Source: Bryobacteraceae bacterium (GTDB lineage Bacteria > Acidobacteriota > Terriglobia > Bryobacterales > Bryobacteraceae). From it: a DNA stretch of 44,304 nucleotides. The notes under the pieces are model-generated. The model had not been told where the DNA came from. It saw only the letters and a list, made by a program, of their open reading frames with translations, and did no database searches. The stretch is taken from assembly GCA_025928545.1 (NCBI GenBank), contig JAICJH010000057.1, forward strand, positions 1 to 44,304. Reading direction: 5' to 3'. Positions 25,352-33,440 of this stretch are shown piece by piece; within the stretch, counting starts at the first letter, position 1, and the number at the start of each line of letters is the position of its first letter. A program made the translations under genes and the position numbers.

Positions 25352-26353
25352 ATGTCCATTTCGATTCTGGTTGGGGCAACCGTCTGTATCGCCCTGTTGT
25401 TCGACTACATTAACGGCTTTCACGATTCGGCCAATTCGATCGCTACCATCGTCGCCACGCGCGTTCTCCGCCCGTTTCATGCGGTGATCTGGGCGGCTTT
25501 CTTCAATTTCATCGCAGCCATGTTTCTTGGCACGGGTGTCGCATCGAGTATCAGCAAAGGCTATGTCGATCCGAAGATCGTCACACCGGAACTGGTGCTC
25601 GCCGGGCTGTTGGGCGCCATCGTGTGGAATCTGGTCACGTGGTGGCTTGGTTTGCCCTCCAGTTCCTCCCATGCGTTGATCGGTGGATATGCGGGCGCGG
25701 CCGTCGCGAAGGCTGGTTTGGGTGCGCTGGTCCCCGGAAAATGGGGTACAACCCTCACTTTTATCGTGCTCTCGCCGCTGATCGGAATGGCACTTTCCTA
25801 TCTCCTCATGGTGGGAGTTCACTGGACATTCCGCCGCACCCCGCCGGCTAAATCCGACAAATTCTTCCGCCGGATGCAGTTGGTCTCGTCGGCGCTGTTC
25901 AGCTGCGCACACGGAACCAATGACGGGCAAAAGACGATGGGCATCATCACCGCTCTTCTGGTAGCGGCGAAATTGCAAAAAGATAACCACATTCAAGTCT
26001 GGGTAGTCATCGCCGCCAGTATCGCTATCGCTCTGGGAACAATGAGCGGCGGCTGGAAGATCGTCAGGACTATGGGCTCCGGCCTGACGCGTCTGAAGCC
26101 CCGCGGCGGATTCTGCGCCGAGACCGGAGCGGCCATTGCGATCTTCTTCCCCACGTTCCTTGGGTTGCCCGTATCCACGACCCACGCCATCGCGGGAGCG
26201 ATTGCGGGCGTTGGTTCCACCCACCGCCGTAAAGCCGTCCGCTGGGGTAAGGCCCGCGAAATCGTATGGGCCTGGGTCCTGACAATTCCGTGCGCCGCGT
26301 TCGTGGCCGCCATCTGCTACCTGATCGTCAAGATGTTCGCGCCGGCGGCGTAA
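25352..26353 (+). CDS. Inorganic phosphate transporter, Pit family
   Basis: The 333-residue inner-membrane protein belongs to the PitA/PHO-4 family, which imports metal-phosphate with protons or sodium. The duplicated family signature is visible: FDYINGFHDSANSIATIVAT in the N-terminal half and SCAHGTNDGQKTMGIITALL in the C-terminal half. Partner motifs are WWLGLPSSSSHALIGGYAGA and FLGLPVSTTHAIAGAIAGVG. About ten hydrophobic segments are present. The length fits the short Pit branch usually paired with DUF47 proteins rather than the roughly 500-residue E. coli PitA. Confidence 0.92.
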   Translation: MSISILVGATVCIALLFDYINGFHDSANSIATIVATRVLRPFHAVIWAAFFNFIAAMFLGTGVASSISKGYVDPKIVTPELVLAGLLGAIVWNLVTWWLGLPSSSSHALIGGYAGAAVAKAGLGALVPGKWGTTLTFIVLSPLIGMALSYLLMVGVHWTFRRTPPAKSDKFFRRMQLVSSALFSCAHGTNDGQKTMGIITALLVAAKLQKDNHIQVWVVIAASIAIALGTMSGGWKIVRTMGSGLTRLKPRGGFCAETGAAIAIFFPTFLGLPVSTTHAIAGAIAGVGSTHRRKAVRWGKAREIVWAWVLTIPCAAFVAAICYLIVKMFAPAA

Positions 26354-26403
26354 TCCGGAAGCCCGGCGCCAGGCCTCACCGGATATCCTGAAGAACAGGA
26401 CAA

Positions 26404-27882
26404 ATGCAGGCCGCCCACATCGAACTCGCTTCGCCCGATCTCATCGCAAAATACGAGCCCGTGATCGGCCTCGAAGTTCACTGCCAGCTTGCCACCCGCA
26501 CGAAGATCTTCTGCGGATGCCCGGCGGGTTTTGGCGCCCCTCCGAACACGAATGTCTGCCCCGTGTGTCTCGCTCTTCCCGGCGCGCTGCCGGTGCTGAG
26601 CCGGGAAGCTGTTGAACTGGCAATCCGCGCCTCTGTCGCCCTGAATTGTAAAGTGAATCCTGTTTCGCAGTTTGCCCGCAAGAATTACTTCTATCCGGAT
26701 TCCCCCAAGGGCTACCAGATCTCGCAGTACGAACTCCCGCTCTCCGAACATGGATCGGTTGACATCATTGTGGAGGGCCACCCGAAGCGCATCGGCGTTA
26801 CCCGCATCCATATGGAAGACGACGCAGGCAAGAGCCAACACGATGGTTTTCGGGATTCCGTTCGCTACACCTATGTAGATCTCAACCGCAGCGGCACACC
26901 TCTCATCGAAATCGTCAGCGAGCCCGATATGCGCACGGCCGAGGAAGCCGTGGCCTATTTCGCCGAGGTCAAGCAGGCGCTCCAGTTCGTCGGTGTCTCC
27001 ACCTGCGATATGGAAAAGGGCCATCTTCGCTGCGACGCGAACGTGTCGGTGCGGATCAAAGGCGCCGAGAAATTCGGCATCCGCGCCGAAGTCAAGAACC
27101 TCAATTCATTCCGGTTCCTGAAACAGGCAATCGAATTCGAAATCGCCCGCCAGGTCGCTATTGCCGAAAGCGGCGGCCACATGTTCCAGGAGACCCGCCT
27201 TTTCGACCCCGAAACAGGCGAAACGGTCGGTATGCGCAGCAAAGAAGACGCGCACGATTACCGCTACTTTCCGGAACCGGATCTCGTCCCGCTCCGTGTG
27301 AGCGAGCAATGGCTCGCCGCGGTGAAATCGAAGATGCCGGAACTTCCCGCCGTCAAGCGCCGACGTTTTATCGAACAATACGGCCTGAGCGAATACGATG
27401 CCGATGTGCTCACGCAGAACCGCGCTATCGGAGAATATTTCGACGAAGTGGCAGCGGCTACAAAGGATCCGAAAACTTCCGCCAACTGGGTCATGGGCGA
27501 TCTGTCCGCGTTGCTCAATACGGCTGGCAAGCCAATCGACGAATCTCCCGTTACCGCCAAGAACCTCGGCGAGCTGCTGGGCCTGATCGCATCCGGCGAG
27601 CTTTCCGGCAAACTGGCCAAAGAAGTCCTCGGAAAGATGTTTGAATCGGGCGATACCGCTCTGCTCATCATGGAACGAGAGGGATTGCGGCAGATCAGCG
27701 ATTCCGGCGCGCTCGGCAAGATCGTCGACGAAGTCATAGCGGCAAACCCGAAGCAGGTTGAACAATATCGCGCGGGTAAGACAACGGTGATCGGATTTCT
27801 GGTCGGCCAGGTGATGAAGCAGTCGCGCGGCCAGGCCAACCCCGCCGCGGTCAACGATTTATTGAAGTCCAGACTTTCCTAA
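26404..27882 (+). CDS. gatB: Aspartyl/glutamyl-tRNA amidotransferase subunit B
   Basis: The 492-residue GatB, with GatA and GatC, converts mischarged Glu-tRNA(Gln) or Asp-tRNA(Asn) to the amide form using ammonia from GatA. Clear signatures are YEPVIGLEVHCQLATRTKIF, the zinc ligands in FCGCPAG and NVCPVCLALPG, YPDSPKGYQISQYELPL, VDLNRSGTPLIEIVSEPDM, CDMEKGHLRCDANVS and KEDAHDYRYFPEPDL. The C-terminal YqeY-like tail domain ends with VGQVMKQSRGQANPAAVNDL. Length is normal. AGGA lies just before the start. The gene is separated from any gatC/gatA here and is followed after 14 bases by a peroxiredoxin gene whose ribosome binding site overlaps the gatB stop. Confidence 0.97.
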   Translation: MQAAHIELASPDLIAKYEPVIGLEVHCQLATRTKIFCGCPAGFGAPPNTNVCPVCLALPGALPVLSREAVELAIRASVALNCKVNPVSQFARKNYFYPDSPKGYQISQYELPLSEHGSVDIIVEGHPKRIGVTRIHMEDDAGKSQHDGFRDSVRYTYVDLNRSGTPLIEIVSEPDMRTAEEAVAYFAEVKQALQFVGVSTCDMEKGHLRCDANVSVRIKGAEKFGIRAEVKNLNSFRFLKQAIEFEIARQVAIAESGGHMFQETRLFDPETGETVGMRSKEDAHDYRYFPEPDLVPLRVSEQWLAAVKSKMPELPAVKRRRFIEQYGLSEYDADVLTQNRAIGEYFDEVAAATKDPKTSANWVMGDLSALLNTAGKPIDESPVTAKNLGELLGLIASGELSGKLAKEVLGKMFESGDTALLIMEREGLRQISDSGALGKIVDEVIAANPKQVEQYRAGKTTVIGFLVGQVMKQSRGQANPAAVNDLLKSRLS

Positions 27883-27896
27883 AGGAGCACCCACCC

Positions 27897-28346
27897 ATGT
27901 TGAAAGAAGGCGACAAAGCCCCGGTTTTTAAGGTTCTCACCGATTCGGGCGAGGAATTCGATCTCGCGGCGCATCAGAATGAGCGCATCGTTCTCTACTT
28001 TTATCCGCGCGCCGATACTCCCGGCTGCACCATCGAATCCTGCGAATTCCGCGATACCGCGAAGAAATTTACGAAAAAGGGCGTTACCGTTCTGGGTGTC
28101 TCACCGGACACGACAAAGGATCAGGCGAAGTTCAAGGAAAAGTTCGATCTCAATTTCACTCTGCTGGCCGATGCCGATAAGACCATCGCCAACCTCTACG
28201 GCGTGATGAAGGAAAAGAACATGTACGGAAAGAAGGTGATGGGTGTCGCCCGGACCACCTTCGTGATCGACAACGGAAAGATTGCTAAAATCTTTACTGG
28301 CGTTAAACCGGAAGGCCACGCCGAAGAAGTGCTGGCAACGCTCTGA
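27897..28346 (+). CDS. bcp: Bcp/PrxQ-type thiol peroxidase
   Basis: This 149-residue cytoplasmic peroxiredoxin of the Bcp (PrxQ) class reduces hydrogen peroxide and organic hydroperoxides with thioredoxin as electron donor. The active site reads YFYPRADTPGCTIESCEF: the peroxidatic Cys in TPGCT and the resolving Cys five residues on, the typical one-helix PrxQ arrangement. TTFVIDNGKIAKIF near the end is also typical. AAAGGAG starting at the gatB stop codon lies nine bases before the ATG, so translation is probably coupled to gatB. Confidence 0.95.
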   Translation: MLKEGDKAPVFKVLTDSGEEFDLAAHQNERIVLYFYPRADTPGCTIESCEFRDTAKKFTKKGVTVLGVSPDTTKDQAKFKEKFDLNFTLLADADKTIANLYGVMKEKNMYGKKVMGVARTTFVIDNGKIAKIFTGVKPEGHAEEVLATL

Positions 28347-28375
28347 TCATCCGCGTCGGTCATCATCCGGGCCGG

Positions 28376-28756
28376 TTACCAAACCGTTCGGGGATAATTC
28401 TCGCGAATTTTCTCATCCGCCGTTATCAGTGGTGAGTACCCATTGGCTTTGGCCTGCGCCACAATGATCCTGTCGAACGGATCGCGCGTCCAGCCTTCGA
28501 ACGTCGCAGCCTCGCTCACGTCCGCGAACGAGTGATCGCATACCCGCAGTCCCAATTGTTCACGTAACTGACGGAGGATATCCTGGGCCACCCGCTTGCT
28601 TCGGCCAATCTCATGCAGAAAGGCCAGTTCTACCGCCACCATCGGCGAAACCAGCAAATCATGTTGATTCAGGGCGTCCAGCGCCGGACCACTGAGCCGC
28701 TCCACCCGGTTCTCACAAAGCCAGAACAGGACGTGAGTGTCCAGGTAGGCAATCAA
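28376..28756 (-). CDS. PIN-domain toxin, VapC-like
   Basis: This 126-residue PIN-domain ribonuclease has the acidic metal site in YLDTHVLFW (D6), VAVELAFL (E43) and RDPFDRIIVAQA (D92, D95), followed by PLITADEKIR. VapC-type toxins cut RNA, often tRNA or rRNA, when not held by their antitoxin. The start overlaps the end of the antitoxin gene by 4 bases, the normal coupled layout. All four acidic residues are present and the frame is intact, so unlike the other toxins in this window it looks functional. Confidence 0.9.
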   Translation of the reverse strand: MIAYLDTHVLFWLCENRVERLSGPALDALNQHDLLVSPMVAVELAFLHEIGRSKRVAQDILRQLREQLGLRVCDHSFADVSEAATFEGWTRDPFDRIIVAQAKANGYSPLITADEKIRENYPRTVW

Positions 28757-29010
28757 ATCTCAGACCAATCCTTGAGCCACTCCGCTTCCATTTCCGCAGC
28801 GAGTTGCCGACTCGCCTGCTCCGCATCCACTTCCGGGTTGAGCGTGGGCTGGCCAATCAGGCGGTCCAGTTTGGCTGTCTTTGTTCCCTGCGGCTGCACC
28901 TGAAACACGACCCCTTTGTAAGTGAACTGTACCGGTTCCCCGGCAATGGCATCATCCACCAGTCGAAACAAATCCTGCCGGAACTTGGTAATTGTCACTT
29001 GCACATCCAC
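28753..29010 (-). CDS. Phd/YefM-like antitoxin of the PIN toxin
   Basis: This 85-residue protein starts at GTG 29010. The N-terminal half (VTITKFRQDLFRLVDDAIAG, VQFTYKGVVFQVQP) resembles Phd/YefM-type DNA-binding antitoxins. The C-terminal acidic tail ending in AEMEAEWLKDWSEI is the likely toxin-wrapping segment. It precedes the PIN toxin with a 4-base overlap. Palindromic sequence directly upstream (29026-29060) is the probable autoregulatory operator. Confidence 0.8.
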   Translation of the reverse strand: MDVQVTITKFRQDLFRLVDDAIAGEPVQFTYKGVVFQVQPQGTKTAKLDRLIGQPTLNPEVDAEQASRQLAAEMEAEWLKDWSEI

Positions 29011-29025
29011 ATCTTACCACGGAAT

Positions 29026-29060
29026 GTACATGTGCAGGTAACAACATGTACGTAACGTAC
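29026..29060 (-). promoter_or_regulatory. Palindromic operator candidate of the PIN toxin-antitoxin pair
   Basis: GTACATGT (29026-29033) and its inverse ACATGTAC (29044-29051) are 10 bases apart. The second is followed by GTAACGTAC, adding another GTAC at 29057-29060. The array lies 16 bases upstream of the antitoxin start codon, where toxin-antitoxin complexes usually bind. Confidence 0.55.
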
Positions 29061-29094
29061 AAGTGCGGCGCACACCGGACAGCGCGCAACGGGT

Positions 29095-29373
29095 CTATTT
29101 CCCGGCTTCGGGCGTCTTTGGCGTGGTCGTCTTATCCTCAGCCGCTTTGCCTTCAGCAGCCTCGGGTCCTTCAGACCGCGAATACTTCTGCTCGCTCGAC
29201 GCGCTCAGGGCCGGGGATTCCGCATCAACTGGTTGTCCACCCGGATAGCCAGTACCCGAGACTCCGGTGGCAGTCTGATGTTTGCTCCCGTCTGGTCCGG
29301 GCGTAGATGTGCCACAACTCACCAAAAAGCCAGCCATCAGAAGGAGCGTCGCAAAACCCAATTTTCGCAGCAT
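29095..29373 (-). CDS. Small lipoprotein of unknown function
   Basis: The frame opens at 29427 but ATG 29373 gives a typical lipoprotein signal: MLRKLGFATLLLMAGFLVSC with the lipobox ending in Cys 20. The 92-residue precursor leaves a ~73-residue hydrophilic, disordered tail rich in Ser, Pro, Thr, Glu and Ala (TPGPDGSKHQ, EGPEAAEGKAAEDK, TTTPKTPEAGK). No family is recognised. It is divergent from nrdJ and shares a 178-base spacer with it. Confidence 0.65.
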   Translation of the reverse strand: MLRKLGFATLLLMAGFLVSCGTSTPGPDGSKHQTATGVSGTGYPGGQPVDAESPALSASSEQKYSRSEGPEAAEGKAAEDKTTTPKTPEAGK

Positions 29374-29447
29374 CTCGTCTATCATCCTCAAACACATCTG
29401 TAGTTTGCAAATACGTAACCAAAGCACAATTTATAGTCACAAACCTC

Positions 29448-29514
29448 TTGACCTACACAACATCTTGGGGCATCATTGCTACTGTCACCGTTATCGTAAA
29501 TGTTCGTTACGAAC
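29448..29514 (+). promoter_or_regulatory. Candidate control region of nrdJ
   Basis: TTGACC (29448-29453) could be a -35 element. It is followed at 29455-29470 by ACACAACATCTTGGGG, a partial match to the NrdR box (ACACWATATWTWGTGT type). A perfect inverted repeat GTTCG-TTA-CGAAC lies at 29502-29514, 38 bases before the start. No clear -10 is seen, so the promoter itself is uncertain. Confidence 0.3.
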
Positions 29515-29551
29515 AAACGATGCCTGCGATGTTATTGGGAGGGGATCTGGC

Positions 29552-32389
29552 ATGGCAACCACCGCAAGTGTGAAAATGAAAGATGTGGCAACTAAGAAAC
29601 TTCCGTCGCCGACGCGCGCCGGGATCGAATTTGAACGATATTTTACCGCCCGTCTCGAAGACGGCAAGACTCCCTATGACGATGTGCTGTGGGAAACCCG
29701 CACCGCCACAATAGGCAACGACAAGGGCGCAGTCCTCTTCGAACAGCGCGACATTGAAGTGCCCGCCGATTGGTCCCAGACTGCGACCAATATCGTAGCC
29801 AGCAAATACTTCCACGGCAAACTCGGATCGCCCGAACGCGAGCGTAGTGTGGCCGAGTTGGTCCACCGAGTCGTCGATACGATTGCCGACTGGGGTCTGA
29901 AGGACGGCTATTTCGCATCGAAAACAGCCGGCGAAAACTTCCGCAGCGAACTGGCGCACATGATGCTCCACCAGCACGCCGCATTCAATTCGCCTGTCTG
30001 GTTCAACGTCGGGGTGCAGGAATCGCGCGGCTACGGCCACTTTTTCGATGCCGAAGAAGACCGCATCAAAAAGCTCACCAACGAAGCCAAGCCCCAGTGC
30101 TCCGCCTGCTTCATCGTTTCGGTGAAAGATTCGCTCGAAGCCATCCTCGACCTCGCCAAGACCGAAGGCATGCTCTTCAAGTGGGGCTCGGGAACCGGCA
30201 CCAATCTCTCCGCTATACGGGAAGAAAACGGGCTGCTCTCCAGCGGCGGCCGTGCCTCGGGGCCACTGTCCTTCATGAAAGGCTTCGATGCCTTCGCGGG
30301 CGTCATCAAGTCCGGCGGCAAGACTCGCCGCGCTGCGAAGATGGTCATCCTCAACGCCGAGCACCCCGATATCCGCAGCTTCATCTGGTGCAAAGCCAAA
30401 GAAGAGAAGAAGGCTCACACGCTCATCGAAGCGGGCTATGATGCTTCGCTCGACGGCGACGCCTATAGTTCCATCTTCTTCCAGAACGCCAATAACTCCG
30501 TCCGCGCCACCGACGAATTTATGCAGGCCGTGGTCGAAGACAAAGAGTGGTGGACCAAGTCGGTCGGCAGCAATGAAAAGAAAGATCGCTACATGGCGCG
30601 CGACCTCATGCGCGACATCGCCGAAGCCACTTGGCAGTGCGGCGATCCCGGTATGCAGTTCGATACCACCGTCAACCGCTGGCATCCATGCAAAAATACG
30701 TCGCGTATTAACGCGTCGAATCCCTGCTCGGAATACATGTTCCTCGATGATTCCGCGTGCAATCTGTCGTCCCTGAATCTGATGAAGTTCGTCGGCCCCA
30801 ACGGTCAGTTCGATGTGGAAGCCTTCCGTCGCGGCGTCGACACGCTCATCATCGCCCAGGAAATTCTGGTCGACAATGCCGCTTATCCGACTGAACGGAT
30901 CGCACAGAATTCGCACGATTACCGTCCGCTCGGCCTCGGCTTCGCCAATCTCGGCGCCCTGCTGATGTCATTCGGCATCCCGTACGACAGCGATCGTGGC
31001 CGCGACTACGCCGGCGCAATCAGTGCTTTGATGAGTGGTCAGGCCTATCTCACCAGTGCCCGCATTGCTGCCACCACAGGCCCGTTCCCTGGCTACGAAA
31101 AGAACGCGGAGCCATTCCTCGAAGTCATCCGCATGCACCGCGATTGTGTCCGGGACATCAACCATCGCAACATTCCATCGGACATGTACCAGGGTGCGCG
31201 CGCCTGTTGGGAAGAGGCTCTCGACGCCGGTAAAGAGCATGGCTATCGGAATGGTCAGGTCTCCGTTATCGCCCCCACGGGCACCATCGGTTTCATGATG
31301 GATTGCGATACCACCGGGATCGAGCCCGATCTCGCCCTGGTCAAGTACAAGAAGCTGGTGGGCGGCGGCATGATCAAGATCGTCAATCAGACGGTTCCGC
31401 AGTCGCTGGTGAAGCTCGGCTACTCGCCCGACCAGGCGGAGGCCATTGTCAGCCACATTGATGCCACCGGCACCATCGAAGGCGCGCCCGGATTGAAGCC
31501 CGAGCATTTACCCGTGTTCGATTGCAGTTTCCGCCCGGCGAACGGCGTCCGGAGCATCCACTACACAGGTCACCTGAAGATGATGGGCGCGGTTCAGCCG
31601 TTCACTTCAGGAGCCATCTCGAAAACCATCAACATGCCGGAAGAGTGCACGGTTGAGGACATCATGGAGGCCTACATCGAAAGTTGGCGTCTGGGTCTGA
31701 AGGCCGTCGCCATCTATCGGGACAATTCGAAAAAAGCTCAGCCGCTCAGTTCCGGCAACGCCAAGGGCGAGAAGAAGTCTTCCGCCTCTACGCTCACCGG
31801 GTCCAATCTGAATAAGGAAGCGGTCTCAATCGTCGAGAAGATCGTCTACCGTCCGGTGCGCCGCAAGCTGGAAGACGATCGCGCCTCGATCACGCACAAG
31901 TTCTCCATCTCCGGACACGAAGGCTACGTTACGGTTGGCCTCTATCCGGATGGCACGCCGGGCGAACTTTTCATCCGCATGGCCAAAGAAGGTTCGACAA
32001 TCGCCGGCATTATGGACAGCTTCGCGACTTCGATCAGCTACTGCCTGCAGTACGGCGTTCCGCTGAAGTTCCTGGTGGCCAAGTTTGGGCATGTGCGTTT
32101 CGAACCGATGGGCTGGACGGGCAATCAGCAGATCCCGTTCGCCAAATCGATCCCGGATTACATTTTCCGCTGGATGGGGCTGAAGTTCCTGGGACCGGAA
32201 TACGCTGAAAACGAGGCTGGCGCCCCGCCCGCGCTCCGGGTGACGGAAGAGAAGCAGCAGACGGAACTCCCGTTCAAGACGGCGATAGCCTCCGATGCTC
32301 CTCTCTGTGCCGAATGCGGAGGCATGATGACGCGCAACGGTAGCTGCTACAAGTGCGAAAACTGCGGTGGAACAAGCGGCTGTAGCTAA
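29552..32389 (+). CDS. nrdJ: Adenosylcobalamin-dependent (class II) ribonucleotide reductase
   Basis: This 945-residue enzyme makes deoxyribonucleotides without needing oxygen, using adenosylcobalamin to form the thiyl radical. Landmarks are QCSACFIVSVKDSLEAILD, FKWGSGTGTNLS, NPCSEYMFLDDSACNLSSLN (the catalytic Cys-x-Glu pattern), APTGTIGFMMDCDTTGIEPD, and the GLKAVAIYRDNSKKAQPL block. The last ~30 residues form a zinc-ribbon (CAECGG and CYKCENCGG) ending GCS, a feature of long B12-dependent reductases. Start ATG 29552 is chosen because GGGAGGGGA sits six bases upstream. The frame extends much further up, but that part reads unlike the family and overlaps the divergent lipoprotein gene. A terminator follows the stop. 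Confidence 0.96.
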   Translation: MATTASVKMKDVATKKLPSPTRAGIEFERYFTARLEDGKTPYDDVLWETRTATIGNDKGAVLFEQRDIEVPADWSQTATNIVASKYFHGKLGSPERERSVAELVHRVVDTIADWGLKDGYFASKTAGENFRSELAHMMLHQHAAFNSPVWFNVGVQESRGYGHFFDAEEDRIKKLTNEAKPQCSACFIVSVKDSLEAILDLAKTEGMLFKWGSGTGTNLSAIREENGLLSSGGRASGPLSFMKGFDAFAGVIKSGGKTRRAAKMVILNAEHPDIRSFIWCKAKEEKKAHTLIEAGYDASLDGDAYSSIFFQNANNSVRATDEFMQAVVEDKEWWTKSVGSNEKKDRYMARDLMRDIAEATWQCGDPGMQFDTTVNRWHPCKNTSRINASNPCSEYMFLDDSACNLSSLNLMKFVGPNGQFDVEAFRRGVDTLIIAQEILVDNAAYPTERIAQNSHDYRPLGLGFANLGALLMSFGIPYDSDRGRDYAGAISALMSGQAYLTSARIAATTGPFPGYEKNAEPFLEVIRMHRDCVRDINHRNIPSDMYQGARACWEEALDAGKEHGYRNGQVSVIAPTGTIGFMMDCDTTGIEPDLALVKYKKLVGGGMIKIVNQTVPQSLVKLGYSPDQAEAIVSHIDATGTIEGAPGLKPEHLPVFDCSFRPANGVRSIHYTGHLKMMGAVQPFTSGAISKTINMPEECTVEDIMEAYIESWRLGLKAVAIYRDNSKKAQPLSSGNAKGEKKSSASTLTGSNLNKEAVSIVEKIVYRPVRRKLEDDRASITHKFSISGHEGYVTVGLYPDGTPGELFIRMAKEGSTIAGIMDSFATSISYCLQYGVPLKFLVAKFGHVRFEPMGWTGNQQIPFAKSIPDYIFRWMGLKFLGPEYAENEAGAPPALRVTEEKQQTELPFKTAIASDAPLCAECGGMMTRNGSCYKCENCGGTSGCS

Positions 32390-32411
32390 AAGCAATTCAG
32401 TCGAGTACAAG

Positions 32412-32445
32412 GCGGCCCGGTTACCACCGGGCCGCTTTGTCGTTT
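32412..32445 (+). terminator. Rho-independent terminator of nrdJ
   Basis: GCGGCCCGGT (32412-32421) pairs perfectly with ACCGGGCCGC (32426-32435) across a TACC loop, followed by TTTGTCGTTT. It lies 22 bases after the nrdJ stop. Confidence 0.8.
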
Positions 32446-32475
32446 GAACCGCTCCAACCGGGTTATGCTAAATCC

Positions 32476-32712
32476 GTGAAGACCGCCGTCTCGGTCCCTG
32501 ACGATCTCTTTCATGAGGCAGATGCCGCAGCCCGCCGTCTGCATGTGTCGCGAAGCGAGCTCTACTCAAGAGCACTCGGGGAGTTTTTAAGGAAGCAGAG
32601 CGACAGCAGCATTACCGAACGCCTGAACGAAGTTTACTCACGGAATACCGCAAAAGTAGATTCGGGTCTGCGCCGCGCCCAGGCGAAGTCCTTGAAAAAA
32701 GAAGTCTGGTAG
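32476..32712 (+). CDS. Ribbon-helix-helix antitoxin, MazE-like
   Basis: The frame opens at 32437, but that start would lie within the nrdJ terminator. GTG 32476 gives 78 residues beginning VKTAVSVPDDLFHEADAAAR, the beta strand and first helix of a CopG-type ribbon-helix-helix fold. LHVSRSELYSRALGEFL completes the DNA-binding unit. The tail (ITERLNEVYSRN to LKKEVW) is the likely toxin-binding segment. Such antitoxins pair with MazF. The stop TAG is directly followed by the GTG of a MazF remnant. Confidence 0.8.
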   Translation: MKTAVSVPDDLFHEADAAARRLHVSRSELYSRALGEFLRKQSDSSITERLNEVYSRNTAKVDSGLRRAQAKSLKKEVW

Positions 32713-32886
32713 GTGGATCTCAGCGGGGGGATTTGTTGGGCAGATCTCTCCGAACCGCTCCGCTCGGAGCCACCTGCAGGGATGCTCGCCTCAGCTTCGC
32801 CAATCCCGTCGGCATCCCCTGCGACAGCGCGACTACCCCGGCGACACCGCATAATCTTTGCATTCGCGCAAGCTGGTGTACCTTAA
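32713..32886 (+). pseudogene. Truncated MazF-like toxin remnant
   Basis: Reading on from the antitoxin stop, GTG 32713 gives VDLSGGICWADLSEPLRSEP, close to the MazF N-terminus (GDIWWADLxxPxGSEP). After about 24 residues the similarity ends (AGMLASASPIPSASPATA) and a TAA closes the frame at 32884-32886. MazF endoribonucleases are about 110 residues, so only the first quarter remains. The next gene starts 6 bases later. Confidence 0.6.
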
Positions 32887-32891
32887 CAGTC

Positions 32892-33413
32892 ATGGCTACG
32901 AGACTGGGGTTTGCCCTCTTCTGTGCGATGGTGCTATCCGCGCAAACTAAACCAACCTCCGAAGAGTGCGCAGTCTGGAACCGCGAATTGACCTTCGCGC
33001 AGTCCGTGGAACACCACGACGCCAAAGCTTTCGCTGCCCACCTGAACCCCGGGGCGGTTTTCGGCGCCGGCACCGCCAAGCCCACTCATGGACGAGACGC
33101 CGTCCTCAAAAACTGGGCCGCCATTATCGAAGGCAAAACGATTCACCTCCGCTGGCATCCCAATATCGTCAACATCGGAGGCGATCCCAACATTGCCATC
33201 TCCCGCGGCCCCTACATGATTGAAACCACCAGCGACGGCGCAAAAGCGACGTATCAGGTGGGCAACTTCATGACAATCTGGACCCGTAAATCCACCTCCG
33301 CACCCTGGCTCGTCCTGTTTGATGGAGGTGAGCCAGCCGCCATCCCTGTCGACGATCTTGTGGCAGCCGAAAAATTCATGGCGCAAGCCCCCGCCAGTTG
33401 CCCCGCGCCCTGA
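32892..33413 (+). CDS. Exported NTF2-like (SnoaL/DUF4440-type) protein
   Basis: The frame extends upstream, but ATG 32892 begins a signal peptide (MATRLGFALFCAMVLSAQ) and is chosen. The mature ~155 residues look like an NTF2-like cone fold: NRELTFAQSVEHHDAKAFAA then HLNPGAVFGAG, GRDAVLKNWAAIIEGKTIHL, and VGNFMTIWTRKST followed by WLVLFDGG. These folds serve as small enzymes or ligand-binding proteins. No catalytic residue is obvious, so the function is unknown. No ribosome binding site is visible. Confidence 0.7.
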   Translation: MATRLGFALFCAMVLSAQTKPTSEECAVWNRELTFAQSVEHHDAKAFAAHLNPGAVFGAGTAKPTHGRDAVLKNWAAIIEGKTIHLRWHPNIVNIGGDPNIAISRGPYMIETTSDGAKATYQVGNFMTIWTRKSTSAPWLVLFDGGEPAAIPVDDLVAAEKFMAQAPASCPAP

Positions 33414-33440
33414 GACCGAAACCCGCATATAATCAATCCA

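Noticed and set aside
29282..29551. N-terminal extension of nrdJ to 29282
   Set aside because: The extra 90 codons do not resemble the family, overlap the lipoprotein gene on the other strand, and ignore the strong ribosome binding site before ATG 29552.
29507..30916. 469-codon open frame antisense to nrdJ
   Set aside because: It lies wholly opposite a well-supported enzyme gene. Its composition (Ala, Gly, Val, Asp, Glu-rich, no recognisable motif) is what GC-rich antisense third-position bias produces.
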